DNA of 64,000 nucleotides from Pelodera strongyloides (taxonomy: Eukaryota > Nematoda > Chromadorea > Rhabditida > Rhabditidae). Location of the stretch: NCBI GenBank assembly GCA_036852015.1, contig JAANDG010000340.1:95799-159798 (forward strand), written 5' to 3'. The notes under the pieces are model-generated. The model was not told the origin of the DNA. It worked only from the letters and a program-made list of their open reading frames with translations, and searched no databases. Both the position numbers and the translations under genes were made by a program. Positions 20,938-30,865 of this stretch are shown in pieces. Position 1 is the first letter of the stretch, and each line of letters starts with the position of its first letter.

Positions 20938-21315
20938 TGTCTTGAATTTCAATTCAAGGATAATTAGTTTGAGATAATTAACCACAATTAATTATTATAT
21001 ATTCAGATGTTTATATATAGTTATGCAGTTTTATAGTTTATAAGCGCACAGTAATATAATACACCATTATGCCAATCGTAACCCACAGTTTATACGATGT
21101 GTAATATGATCCCCTCTTTGATCCTTTGTATCTGTATTTCTAACGATTGTTATACTATAGCATTATTGTCTCTATCTATGATGTTTCTCATCGAAGTATA
21201 TAAGGCCACAATCTACTATAATAAATGAGGTTCAACCCTTGACAAACTGTCGTCGTCGTCTCAACAAACTCACGTCTACCAGAATACACTACAACAAGTT
21301 GCATACACCGTTACA
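20938..21315 (+). repeat. 3' LTR of the BEL/Pao element
   Basis: 378 bp, same length as the 5' LTR, with visible differences at four positions (for example TGAATTTC against TGAATGTC). Followed by the ACGGG duplication. Confidence 0.93.
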
Positions 21316-21347
21316 ACGGGCGATTTGAATTGACCCCATCCCTTTAA

Positions 21348-21722
21348 AGGAGGAGGCTCACGAGAATGAAGTGCTCAAATAGTTTCCTTTTATCGAAAGA
21401 TGTTGGTAATAATTTCCGAAAAACATGCTTCACAAAGCAAAAAAAAAATTGGATCGTAGTAAATAGTTGATTTCCATAGTGGGCATGCATTACAAGTCAT
21501 TTTGCAAGCCAGCACAAAATTTGCATGCCTACTATGAAAATGGAAATCAACTATTTACTACGATCCAAAATTTTTATAGAATTCATAGTTTTATATTGAT
21601 TTGTTCCTTCCAATTAAAAGCTTTTGCTTTGTAAAGCATGTCTTTCGGAATTTAATACCATCATCTTTCGATAAAAGGAAACAATTTCTATTTGAGCACT
21701 TCATTCTCGTGAGCCTCCTCCT
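21348..21722. mobile_element. TTAA MITE, family E5, copy 2
   Basis: Shares its left TTAA (21344-21347) with the family B host element; right TTAA 21723-21726. The ends AGGAGGAGGCTCACGAGAAT and ATTCTCGTGAGCCTCCTCCT are inverted, with the same TTGGATCGTAGTAAATAGTT apex as the copy at 7548. Confidence 0.9.
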
Positions 21723-21726
21723 TTAA

Positions 21727-22027
21727 GCCAGCCCTGTTGGAAGTTGGATGTGGATATATGACTTAGTGAAAGAAAAGGTTTTTTTGTGGCCTCCACCGAT
21801 TTGAAATGCTATCGGTCCCAGCTCGGGTTTTTAGCAGTAAAAAAAGCAAAAAAAAAAAGTAAAAAAGTAAAAAAATAGAGGGTAAAGACAACACTTTACA
21901 GTAAATCACAATAATATTCCTGATTAGTTCTACAATGACAAAGTCAATTTATTGTAATGCACACAAATACTGACTATCGATACCGAACGCATTTCTCGTT
22001 ATACAGACGTTCATAATAAAGTATAGA
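21727..22027. other. Spacer 3' of the Hsp70-like gene
   Basis: Contains an A-rich run (21838-21880). I see no further exon: no open minus-strand segment with a substrate-binding-domain match. Confidence 0.5.
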
Positions 22028-24995
22028 TTAACCACATACTGTATGGATCCAAATTGGCTTTGAGAGTATTTCGTTTACAGCTACTTTCTGTTGGTGACAT
22101 AACATCTCGTGGTATGCAGCTGCACCACGGACAATAGCTTCATCTGGGTTAATGGACTCGATCGCTTTTCCAGGAAATGTCTTGAAGAACAGGTCTTGGA
22201 TCATAGGGATCCGCGTGCATCCTCCAATAAGAACAAGATCGTCTATCTGAAAAGAATTTTTTTGAGAAAATATACAAAACTGATTGAACCAATGAGTACG
22301 CCTAATCGGATAGATGTATTCGTTACCTTCGTCTTATCCATGTTGGCCATACACAGGGCGTCATTCACCAGGCCGACCGCTGTTTCAAACAAGTTTGAGC
22401 ACGAATACTCAAACGTTTGGCGAGTGAGCAGGATGTTGCACTCGTTTCCTTCAAGATACGTCTCAACCTTTGCACGCCTTAGAATGGATAGTTGCTTTTT
22501 TACGCTTTCACATGCTTTTCGTAGACGCTCAATGTCACGTTTGCCGTTAAGATTCTGAAAAGTTTTCATGATTAGCGTTTCTTACACATATAATTTAAGC
22601 ACGGTTTGTATGGTGGTGCCACATATAAAGAACATAAAAAATAAAGTGATTATGTACGTACCAGCTTGAGCTCTGACTTAAAGTGGTTGATAAGAATGTT
22701 ATCGAAATCGGCACCACCAATGTTGCAATTGGAAGCGGTGCCCTTCACTGTGTAAGTTTCTGTCTCTCCTTTTCTTTCGGTTGTCAACACGGTAGCCTCT
22801 GTTTTTCCTAAAGAAATCTTTCAGCGCAATAAAGAATGGACAGGCCCACAAGAAAAAATATTGCCTCAATTTACATTTGGAATGTTTCAGAAATATAACT
22901 ATAACATTTCAGAAATATAACTGTGAAAACCGCATTTCTTTGCCTAGAACTCGCACAGTTATTTCCCGCCAAACACTTCGGAGTTCGGACATGCACGGTA
23001 GTCAGAATCAATTTTTGTGCTTTTTGGGCACTACAGTATTGGAAACGCCTTGTCATAATCTTAATAATGATCTTCATTCGTTTAGCCATTACTATGTAAA
23101 GAAAGATTGCAAATGGACGGATATAAACCGTAAAAATGTATTTTAACGTTGCTGGCTACGGTACCTGGCCGAACACTTTGAGTTCTAGGAAATGCGGTTT
23201 TCACAGTAATATTTCTGAAATGTCCGACATTCTGTACTAGTAAATTGAGAAAACTTTTTCTCCCGGGCCTGTCCCTTTAAAGGAGGACGCGCGCGAGATC
23301 CAAGTGTACGATTTATTCCTTCTTATCGATAGATGACGGCATTTGCTTCCAAGAAAGATGCCTTACGAAGCAAAAGGTTTTAATTAGAAGGAATAAATCA
23401 GAATAATGCTCAAATTTTTATCTAAATTCTTGACCGTAGCCTTTGTAATTGTGTGTGTCCCGAGGGTATCTGGGAGACTCAAAATAATAAAATAAGGGTG
23501 CAACTATAGCTAGATACCCTCGGGACACATACAATAAGAGCCAGATACCCTCGGGACACAAAGGTTACGGTCAAGAATTTAGATAAGATCCTGAGCATTA
23601 TACTGATTTATTCCTTCTAAATTAAAAGTTTTTGCTTCGTAAGGCATGTTTATTGGAAGCAAATGCCGTCATTTATCGATAAGAGTAAAGAAATGGTACA
23701 CTTAGATCTCGTACGCCTTCTCCTTTAAATGTTTAAATAGCCCGTTTTCTCGCGCCACTGTGGGAGAGGCATTTTGGTAGGCGTATCCCAAACTCCTCTG
23801 GTTGGTCTACCAAATTGGAAATGGGAACGGCCTACCAGGCGCTCGTGAACAGGTGTTGTTGTTAATTTAAAGCTTTTGATTTACTCCTTTGAAAAAATAG
23901 AAGTCAGCGCATTTCATAAAGTTTTAGAAGCGAACTCAAACCAACCTCCTCCAATGTCAAAAACTAGTACGTTTCGCCCTGCTCCGTCATATTTGTTGTA
24001 TATTCCACATGCAATAGCTGCTGCAATTGGTTCGCTGATGAGATGCGCCTTTACTCCAGCGAGTGTGGCCGCGTTTGCAAGTGCCTGAAAGGGGTTTGAT
24101 TGTTGGATACACTTAGGTCTCGATTCCAAGTTCTTCACGCACTGAATATGCAAATTTGAATATTCCGATTCGCATGCAAATATGTCGCTGTTCCATGCTA
24201 TATGCCGATCTATGCACACATATGCTAAAATTTGCTCCATCGGAACTGGCGGGTATGCCAGGGTGTCAGTAAACGCGTTTACTATGAAAAATGTGACCTT
24301 TGAAAATCATTTTCTTTTAACTGAAACTCGGAAACTTTTAACAATTTTGTTGTTGTTTCCTTAAAGGGGAGCGCAAATTCTACTCATACAGCTTAACTTC
24401 AAAAAGGGCATACATACTCCCTTTAAATCCTCATCCTACCTGTCGTTCAGATCCAGTGAAGAATAGTGGCACTGCAATTGCGACGTGTTCAACTTCAAAC
24501 GTAGGACTGCTGTTAACCTTCAGATACGTTTCAGCTGTGTCCTTGAGTTTACTAATAATGAACGATGCTGCCTCTTCGGGGCAAAATTCCTTTCTTTTAT
24601 TCAAGTACTCCACATTGAACTTGGGGAGGGCATCATTTCCTTTCACAATTTTGACGGCACTGCTTTTAACATATGACTCCAATGTAAGATTGTCAAATGC
24701 ATGGCCCAAAACCCTTTTGATCCCGACGACTGTGTTTTCGATGTTTGTTGTTATCTGGTCCAAGGCAGGAGCACCGACAAGGAGAGCAGAATCAGTGAAG
24801 GCGACACAAGATGGAGTGGAGGTACATCCTGAATTGAATCATGTCGAATAGTGCAAAGAGTCATCGAGCTGAATCAATCAATAGCAAAATAAACCCACCT
24901 TGTTCATTTTGTATTATCTCCACTTTTCCTTGGAAAGAAATGCCAACAGACGACTTTGTCGTACCAAAGTCTATGCCGATTGGAATTGGTCGCAT
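22028..24995 (-). CDS. Hsp70-family gene encoding only the nucleotide-binding domain
   Basis: Six exons on the minus strand: 24995-24899, 24828-24440, 24084-23946, 22807-22662, 22554-22327 and 22246-22028. They sum to 1218 bases, an exact 405 codons plus stop, with compatible phases and GT/AG borders at every junction. Hsp70 proteins are ATP-driven chaperones. The ATPase motifs are present: phosphate loop 1 [10 protein letters not shown] (9-18), phosphate loop 2 DIGGGKTEA (205-213, where the family usually has GGGTFDVS) and the adenosine motif [10 protein letters not shown] (338-347), followed by [13 protein letters not shown]. Normal Hsp70s run on for about 230 more residues of substrate-binding domain and lid. 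Here the last exon ends HTVCG-stop. A GTATGT donor-like site overlaps that end, so a further exon cannot be excluded, but none is seen. A transposon begins 33 bases upstream of the ATG. The product may be a regulator or a decaying paralogue. Confidence 0.85.
22833..23276. mobile_element. TTAA MITE, family D, in intron 3 of the Hsp70-like gene
   Basis: Left end near GGACAGGCCCACAAGAAAA (left TTAA decayed), right end CTCCCGGGCCTGTCCCT before TTAA 23277-23280. The internal arms (GAAATATAACTGTGAAAACCGC and its inverse) match 4707-5156. Confidence 0.8.
23281..23724. mobile_element. TTAA palindromic MITE, family S, abutting the previous one
   Basis: Shares TTAA 23277-23280 with its neighbour; right TTAA 23725-23728. 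The ends AGGAGGACGCGCGCGAGATC and GATCTCGTACGCCTTCTCCT are inverted. The apex carries CCCGAGGGTATCTGG and two inverse copies with GATACCCTCGGGACACA. Confidence 0.85.
24085..24439. other. Intron 2 of the Hsp70-like gene with a family L fragment
   Basis: GCATGCAAATATG...CATATGCTAAAATTTGCTCCAT and CAGCTTAACTTCAAAAAGGGC match arms of the family L elements at 33273-33728 and 35176-35510, so the intron is largely transposon-derived. Confidence 0.6.
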
Positions 24996-25031
24996 TGCAG
25001 GAAAGATAAATGAATTCACATTCAGAATTAA

Positions 25032-25750
25032 AGGGCCGGATTCACGAGAAAAAAACTCAATTTCACCATTACCATAATATTCCAGATCACAAGAGTTTGC
25101 ACATGTGAACGACATTGTGTAGCTACATATCTTATTAGATAAAGGAGACAAGAGCTCGGCGAGTGCTGCGCACGCCTCGCTCTAGCGTGTCGCATTTTCC
25201 TTGAGCTTTGACGCAAATAATACCCGCCTAATTCAAATGTGCGTCTGACATCATCACTGAAGTTGATTTGCAGTATTACTTTACCGCTACTACGAAGTTT
25301 GTACGTCGACTTATTTTTGACGTCGTAACTTCTGAAGCAGAAGCACAATTGCCCGTCTAAGTTAAATGCGCGTTAGCACCCAATCCCGTGCAATAGGAAA
25401 AGTCGCATGTTCCCCGACAGATTAGCCAATCATGTCCCGCAATTAAACATTAGGCAATTCCTTGTGTTAGCGACAAGGTCCCTTATTAGCGCTCGCAATA
25501 AGGACGGAATCCCGCGTTTCCCTCTAGTTTGGGAGGAAACATAGGATCATGATTTCCGCTAGACTGCAAATGAAGAACACAGATGCCTACCTACCTATAT
25601 ATGCAGTACGATAATGCGGATAGCCGCGACAAATTGCAGGCGTTGCACTAATAGCTATAACTGCACAATGAAGTGCCCATGTATAAGCTTCTGTGGAGTA
25701 CTGGAATATTATGGTAACTAGCAAAATTTGCTCTTCAAGTGAGCCGGCCC
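25032..25750. mobile_element. Family C TTAA MITE upstream of the Hsp70-like gene
   Basis: TTAA 25028-25031, left end AGGGCCGGATTCACGAGAAA. The right arm ends GCTCTTCAAGTGAGCCGGCCC at about 25750, where TTAA has decayed to TTAT. The arms share ATATTCCAG...TTTGCACATG and GGAATATTATGGTAACTAGC. The middle holds repeat K and other unassigned DNA. The left end lies 33 bases from the start codon of the gene. Confidence 0.7.
25378..25580. repeat. Dispersed repeat K, copy 2
   Basis: Matches 12886-13110 (CACCCAATCCCGTGCAATAGG, AGCGCTCGCAATAAGGACGG, GGGAGGAAACAT). Confidence 0.75.
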
Positions 25751-25780
25751 TTATGACCATGCAAATCAAAGCGAACTTAA

Positions 25781-26635
25781 AAGGATGGGGTCAATTCAAA
25801 TTACCTCTTTGTTTATTTTTATAACTTGTATGTATTGTAAATCTCTAATAAATATCATGCCTAAAAAGTTCCCAAATCAAGGATCTCAAACTATGTAGTT
25901 TGCTGATTTTGGGCAGACATGATGTGGATCCCCCATACTATTCGACAGCTGGTGCACTGTAGTCGGCAGGAAAACAACGCTATAGGCAAGAAGAGGTAGG
26001 GAAAGAAATCTGTAAATGACGGGTTTGCCCTGCCCATGACCTAACTGTGTTGTATATTGAGTGTGTGGTTGTGCGTGTATTGAAATACATAAGTCGAGCA
26101 CAAATTTTATAGGGGCGAGGCAGAACCGGCTGTTAGCCCGACATTGGGCACACTGAATTGTTAGTTGGCAAGCTTCTCTCATGGAATGAAAAGGATGAGA
26201 GAAAAATAAAACAAGTAATCAAAAGGGAACACCTTAGGATCCGCAGCCTTGTGTTTAATTTGTTGATGAGGTGGAGAAAAGCTGGGATCCTAACAAATCG
26301 CTCTCTCATTTTGTTGTTATCTCAGTATCGTTATCAGTCTTTGACTCTCTTAACTCTCTCTCGCCAGCAAGAAAATAATGCTAAGGTAAGAGAGAGATGA
26401 AGACTGATAAAGGGGTGAGATAGCAACAAGGCAGAGAGTGATTTCTTTCCCTAATTCTCTTTGCCTACAGCGTTATTTTCCAGCCGGCTACAGTGCACCA
26501 GCTGTCGTATAGAGTGGGGATCCCCAGCAAACTACAAACTCTGGTTAGGAATTTTTTGTGCTGGTTCTTACTTATTAGAGATTTGCAATACATATAAAAA
26601 TAAACAAATGGGCAATTTGAATTGACCCCATCCCT
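25781..26635. mobile_element. Family B TTAA MITE, second copy
   Basis: TTAA 25777-25780 and 26636-26639. The ends AAGGATGGGGTCAATTCAAATT and AATTTGAATTGACCCCATCCCT are inverted. Its right TTAA is the left TTAA of the next element. About 26150-26450 is an insert-like stretch with its own loose inverted GAGAGAGA/TCTCTCTC words. Confidence 0.85.
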
Positions 26636-26815
26636 TTAAAGGATCAGGCTCACAAGATAAGCAATATTTATACTTTAAAATTCCTATTCTCCTTACGAGT
26701 TTACACATGGGAACGCCATTTTGTAGATATAGCTATTTGACACGGCAATTATAATGTCCGGACACTCCGTATTATCGTACATTTGCGTTTAAACAGACGA
26801 GTTAAAGGGATCGGC

Positions 26816-27041
26816 TCACCTTAAATTGTGTCTGTTTTTTTGTTTTTTTATTTTCTACAAGGGATAATAAAAATTTGGAATACAAAAAGTAGTGTTCTAT
26901 TTCAATACTCACGGAGAAATTAGGTGATAAAGTGATGGATTGATCGGTCCAAAATGGCAAAGGGTAATTGTCTCTGTTCGCAAAATTGTCGCAAAATACT
27001 TTTATTTGCATATAACTTAATGCATACATACAGCTTCCACC
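26816..27041. mobile_element. Family A2 MITE, one arm, nested
   Basis: After TTAA 26812-26815 the sequence AGGGATCGGCTCACCTTAAA and TTGATCGGTCCAAAATGGCA follow the left arm of 12011-12365. The right arm is replaced by TTTGCATATAACTTAATGC..., also seen left of 7544. Confidence 0.7.
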
Positions 27042-27045
27042 TTAA

Positions 27046-27433
27046 AGGGACAGGCCCATCAAAGTAAACCTATATTTACGATACGTTCATAATGATTATA
27101 AAGCAATTTTATTACAATATATACAAACTAAATTTCACCTTCATTTACCCTGGGAAACTTTTTTCCCATCCGCTCAACGCATATGTATACCGTAAAAGGG
27201 AAATTTCCAAGCTGCCTATGCAAATTTATCGTAAAATTGGACTGCGATCAAAATTTGCGTATAAGGCTTTGAAATCTGCAGCTTTACGGTATACATATGA
27301 GTTGAGCGCATCGGAAAAAAGTGTCCCAGGGTGAATGAAGGTGAAATTTGGTTTGTATATATTGTAGTAAAAATGCTTTGTAAACAGTATGAACATCTCG
27401 TCAACATAGGTTTAATTTGATGGGCCTGTCCCT
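27046..27433. mobile_element. TTAA palindromic MITE, family E
   Basis: TTAA 27042-27045 (right side decayed). The ends AGGGACAGGCCCATCAAAGT and TTTGATGGGCCTGTCCCT are inverted. The arms share TATATACAAACTAAATTTCACC and its inverse. Copy at 52090-52478. Confidence 0.85.
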
Positions 27434-27723
27434 AAAAAAAAATACGATAATATGAAGCGTCCGGACAATATAATTGCCGATTCTAATTGCTGCATCTAAG
27501 CAATGACATTCCCATGTGTAAACTTGTATGGCGAATAGCAATATGATATCAAAGTATAAAAATATTGTTTATCTCGTGAGCCTAACCCTTTACATGTTAT
27601 GTATAACCGTGCACAAAAATATGTACACGTGATACGGTTGCTTGAACAAGATGGATTTTTTCCGACGAAAGAGAGGTAGGTAGAGGGTAGAGGCATAGTT
27701 TGGACACCCCAACACTACTAGTA

Positions 27724-27900
27724 AATTTATCGTGGAAAAGAGTCCTTGAATGGAAAGTTTGGGTTCCATCATGTCTTAAATCTACAAAAAGAGGACAATA
27801 TTTTGAATTGGATTCTATAAAAAGTGGACAACATTCTGCGTTTAAACTCAAACCAGGCTTTTTTAATACACAAAATGGCCATTTTTTATATGCGATAAGT
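27724..27900. repeat. Single arm related to the large palindrome H
   Basis: TTTATCGTGGAAAAGAGTCC, then GGAAAGTTTGGGT...CATCATG and AGTGGACAACATTCTGCG follow the arm of the palindrome at 58088-59352. The other arm is absent. Confidence 0.7.
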
Positions 27901-28134
27901 ATTCCAGTTTTTTTGCCAGGAATTTGCTAACTTCTTCTCATTACCAGGTCCAATTTCGGGTTTTGCTTGGTACGAGGGTGTATGGTATGGAGTATGGCTA
28001 ATTGCTTTTTACAGGTAAATGTAGTTCTTACAAAACAGGCAATATATATAAAAGATGAAAATAAAAAAAATAGTTGTGTTTTGCAATTGAGCAGTTAAAG
28101 TAAGTAACACGTTTAAAAAAAACTTCCAGTTAAC
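27901..28134. other. Spacer, nothing recognised
   Basis: AT-rich; no structure or coding seen. Confidence 0.4.
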
Positions 28135-28188
28135 GTGTCAACCCCGTGCTTATCCCGCGCGAAGCGGGGTAAACACGGGGTTGACACG
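28135..28188. repeat. Strong hairpin CGTGTCAACCCCGTG...CACGGGGTTGACACG
   Basis: The 15-base outer arms are exact inverses; inner TTATCCCGC pairs with GCGGGGTAA around a GCGAA loop. It abuts the SINE-like sequence that follows. Confidence 0.8.
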
Positions 28189-28385
28189 ACTTGCAGGATA
28201 CCATGAAGATACGGTCCGGCTGTCGCATGCCTGCCGACCTCGTATGCTTACGGCGCTCGGTGGTTTAGGAAGCGAAAAACCACCATGTGCTTCTTGTGCA
28301 CCTAGCCTAGCCGGGATGGAACCCCCGACCTCTGGATTGAGAGTCGGGTGCGCTACCCACTAGGCGACTAGGCCATACGACCCAC
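28189..28385 (-). repeat. tRNA-derived SINE-like element
   Basis: On the minus strand it starts GGTCGTATGGCCTAG and contains a tRNA-like head: a box-A-like CTAGTGGGTAGCGC, an anticodon-like loop CTCTCAA, and a box-B-like GGGGTTCCATCCCGG. A non-tRNA body ending at the hairpin 28135-28188 follows. The stems are degenerate, so it is not a working tRNA gene. Confidence 0.5.
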
Positions 28386-28938
28386 GAATTAACAAGTTAA
28401 TATTAGTAAAAAAAAGGATGTGTAGCAGTAAAGGCCGCAAGCACATTGTGCTTGCGCATTTGGTAACGTGTGAGTCGCAATAAGCGACTAACAATGCATA
28501 CTAAAGTTCAAATTCAGTCACAAATCTTCCAAAACTACACCCCTTATTCTCAATAACGCTCTACGCTCGTGTCCATTCATTTTTGAATATTAATCGGAAA
28601 CTTAGCTTGTCACAGAGCTTTCAGCAAGCTAAATCTTAAGAAATCCCCTTTTCTTCTGTGCGTATCATATTTGTAATAAATAATATGCCGTGTATGGTTT
28701 CGAAATGTGCACAATCGAATTGCTTCTTGCTATCCTTATTACGTAAATGCTGCATACTCTGCATGAGTTTCCTATTAGCACGCCATGTGTACATGGGTAC
28801 TTTGTAGGTACAATCGAGCTATGGAAAAACGACCCTATCAAAACCCTCAAAATCCGGCCGTGATGAGGCACATATTGGGTTTCCATTTTGTTGTGGAGGA
28901 AAATATAAAGTAGAAAAATAAAGACAGTCTAATCTTAA
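28386..28938. other. Spacer, nothing recognised
   Basis: No supported feature. Confidence 0.4.
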
Positions 28939-29101
28939 AGCGAAATGCTAGCCTCTTTGGAAAATTTGCATATGATAAGCAAATCCTATGTATCCTATGC
29001 TAATTTTGTACGATTGCCGTGGACGATCGTACAAAATTAGCATAGGATACATAGGATTTGCTTATCATATGCAAATTTTCCAAAGGGGCAAGCATTTCGC
29101 T
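28939..29101. mobile_element. 163-bp near-perfect hairpin MITE, family T
   Basis: TTAA 28935-28938 and 29102-29105; ends AGCGAAATGCT and AGCATTTCGCT. Arms of about 80 bases are almost exact inverses (TTTGCATATGATAAGCAAATC), with the apex CGATTGCCGTGGACGATCG. Confidence 0.92.
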
Positions 29102-29299
29102 TTAACCTAATTGTAAGACGGAGAACTCTTTATAAAGTAATAAAAAATGAAGAACAAAGACTGCATGTGCCCTTCGATTAATTTTCGTCTTTCTTTGATT
29201 AACCCCTTCCAATTAGGACGAGTTTTTTTTCCATTTAACCAATAATAAGAAGAAAGTAATTAATAATTGCTAATAATAAGATAATACTAATTAATAATT

Positions 29300-29640
29300 A
29301 CTTTTGCCATTCATGTACAGCCTAAATATACCCTGAAAGACGCGTTACAAGTTGTATCTACGGCGTGCACTGTTAGCCCCGCCCACGTGCACACAGGCGC
29401 ACACCAACACTCTTCCGCATGCTGGGCAAATTTTACAAATTTGGTCATACATTTGGTGAAAGTTGATATTTTGATCTGAAATTTTCGCAGGTAATGTAAA
29501 ATATGCTCTTTTATCCAACTGGATCGAAAGAATTTCAATTTTTCGTCCAGGAACAAATTCAGGGTGGAAACCGAAAAAAGGGCTCTCGGATGAAACCCAA
29601 ACTATGTTAGCGCTATCGCGCTAACAAAGGATTTGGACAA
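29300..29640. repeat. Dispersed repeat J, copy 1
   Basis: Matches 55630-56110 in inverse orientation: ACCCTGAAAGACGCG, GGCTGTTAGC-like, AGGGTGGAAACCG and GGGCTCTCGGATGAAACCC. It ends in a small palindrome GTTAGCGCTATCGCGCTAAC (29612-29631) also found at 55041-55062. Confidence 0.7.
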
Positions 29641-29829
29641 CCTAATATGTACTACTTTTCACTTCAACATGAAGCCTCTTTGGTCACGCGAATTTTTCGT
29701 TGTTGTTTAGGATTAGTGTCCACCACAGCTAGCATAGGGTAAACCAAACCTGCCTCACATTTTATTCGCATAATGCACATAAACATATTATGGCAAACTA
29801 TACGTTTGATGAGCTGAACCCTTACATGG

Positions 29830-30075
29830 ACAATTGTGACCCCGATATGTGTCCGTTCAAATCTCTCACATAATCGGACACGAATCGGGCGCATATCGTG
29901 GAAACAAATCGGGCACATATCTTTTATTGTTTAAATTTCAGAACATGTTCCTAAAATGTACCGGATTATTTGTGATCTGGCACATTTCAGGACTTGCTCG
30001 GACATTTATTGGGGAAGTAATCGGGCACAAATCGTTTTTGTTTTTTTGAAGAAAATCGGGCGCATACCGCGTTTC
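29830..30075. repeat. CGAT-core minisatellite, ATCGGGCGCATATCG type
   Basis: Repeated ATCGGGCGCATATC, AATCGGGCACAAATCG and AAATCGGGCGCAT words with poly-T/A spacers. It is related in plan to arrays at 35540-35875, 51575-51850 and 61555-61890. Confidence 0.65.
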
Positions 30076-30480
30076 CTCTTTACTGGATAATCACTTCGTC
30101 CAATAGTGCAATAGAAACTGAAAACCCCACAGACCACGTGAGTTTCCACCGGCGATTGTCATTAAAAAAGAGCTAATCGCCAAAGTACGCATTTGTGCGA
30201 TTTAATTTTATAGACCATGTCGCAGCAGTGGTATTGGTCCCGGCTGTAAGAAGGTCTTGAAGTGAGCCCTGCACGCCCCTGAACGCTTCAATGCACACTC
30301 ATACCATAATTCTTTTAGTGAATAGAAGTATTTGCAGTCCACGTTTTTTTTTTGTTGAAAGCAATTTCTTCACAACCAAAACGTAAAAAGGTATTGGGTT
30401 TTCCAAGTACACTGAAAATTTACCGTATTTTTGAACTACACGATAATGTTTTTTTTTTTAAATTTATCTTCTTATTATAT
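30076..30480. other. Spacer, nothing recognised
   Basis: AT-rich; no supported feature. TTCTTATTATATAAAGGAGAAGAG at its end recurs at 39563. Confidence 0.4.
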
Positions 30481-30574
30481 AAAGGAGAAGAGTTTGTCAC
30501 GGGTTTGTTTTTATGTGCACAACGAAATCCCTTCATAAAGAAAATTCTTCGATCGAAAGAGCATACAAAATCTT

Positions 30575-30657
30575 TGGCGCTAGCGGGATTCGTACCCACA
30601 GCAGACCACAATCTCTAGATTAACAGTCCAACGCTCTACCTGTTGAGCTATGCTAGC
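30575..30657 (-). tRNA. tRNA-like gene, anticodon GTT (Asn?), copy 1
   Basis: From 30657 leftward: acceptor GCTAGCA, a D arm with GCTC/GAGC, an anticodon arm with loop CTGTTAA, a long variable region with AGA/TCT pairing, a T loop GGTACGAATCC, then CGCTAGC, G and an encoded CCA. Six of seven acceptor pairs form. The variable region is long and the T stem short, which is unlike a normal tRNA-Asn, and encoded CCA is unusual for a nuclear gene. It may be a tRNA-derived element or pseudogene. Confidence 0.55.
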
Positions 30658-30782
30658 TTATGGGAGGAGGATCTTATAGGAGATATATAAAGGAGAAGAG
30701 TTTGTCACGGGTTTGTTTTTATGTGCACAACGAAATCCCTTCATAAAGAAAATTCTTCGATCGAAAGAGCATACAAAATCTT

Positions 30783-30865
30783 TGGCGCTAGCGGGATTCG
30801 TACCCACAGCAGACCACAATCTCTAGATTAACAGTCCAACGCTCTACCTGTTGAGCTATGCTAGC
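30783..30865 (-). tRNA. tRNA-like gene, anticodon GTT, copy 2
   Basis: Identical in all visible features to the copy 208 bp to the left. Confidence 0.55.

Larger units (their letters stand above)
13125..21315 (+). mobile_element. BEL/Pao-type LTR retroelement with envelope gene (Cer-like), defective
   Basis: An 8.2-kb element bounded by 378-bp LTRs that start TGTCTTGAAT and end ACCGTTACA. A perfect 5-bp target duplication ACGGG flanks it (13120-13124 and 21316-21320). Order: LTR, repeated leader, gag-protease, reverse transcriptase/RNase H, envelope, LTR. The integrase region is missing, because only about 300 bases separate RNase H from envelope-like sequence. Pol also has frameshifts and a stop. 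I count four base differences between the two LTRs (about 1%), so insertion was recent. An element without integrase was probably mobilised by proteins of intact relatives. Confidence 0.93.
11526..21343. mobile_element. Family B TTAA MITE hosting a nested stack of insertions
   Basis: Left end AGGGATGGGACCAATTCAACT after TTAA 11522-11525; right end GAATTGACCCCATCCCT before TTAA 21344-21347. The arms pair (for example AGCACAAAAAGTTTCC at about 11602 with GGAAACTTTTTGTACTG at about 12778). The same family is seen at 25781-26635. Inside sit two nested MITEs (11748-12595 and 12011-12365), a repeat shared with 25378-25580, and the BEL/Pao element. Confidence 0.85.
26640..27590. mobile_element. Family C TTAA MITE carrying nested elements
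   Basis: Left arm AGGATCAGGCTCACAAGATA, right arm TATCTCGTGAGCCTAACCC at 27590. The arms pair through ACACATGGGAACG and CATTCCCATGTGT. Elements at 26816-27041 and 27046-27433 sit between the arms. Confidence 0.85.

Noticed and set aside
25015..25340. Heat-shock elements upstream of the Hsp70-like gene
   Set aside because: TTC/GAA triplets occur (ATTCAGAATT, CTTCTGAAGC) but with one-base instead of two-base spacing, so no proper nGAAn array is present.
30575..30865. Bacterial contamination because of tRNA-like genes with CCA
   Set aside because: The flanking 208-bp unit and adjacent AT-rich DNA match the rest of the window (for example TTATTATATAAAGGAGAAGAG at 39563), so it belongs to the worm genome.
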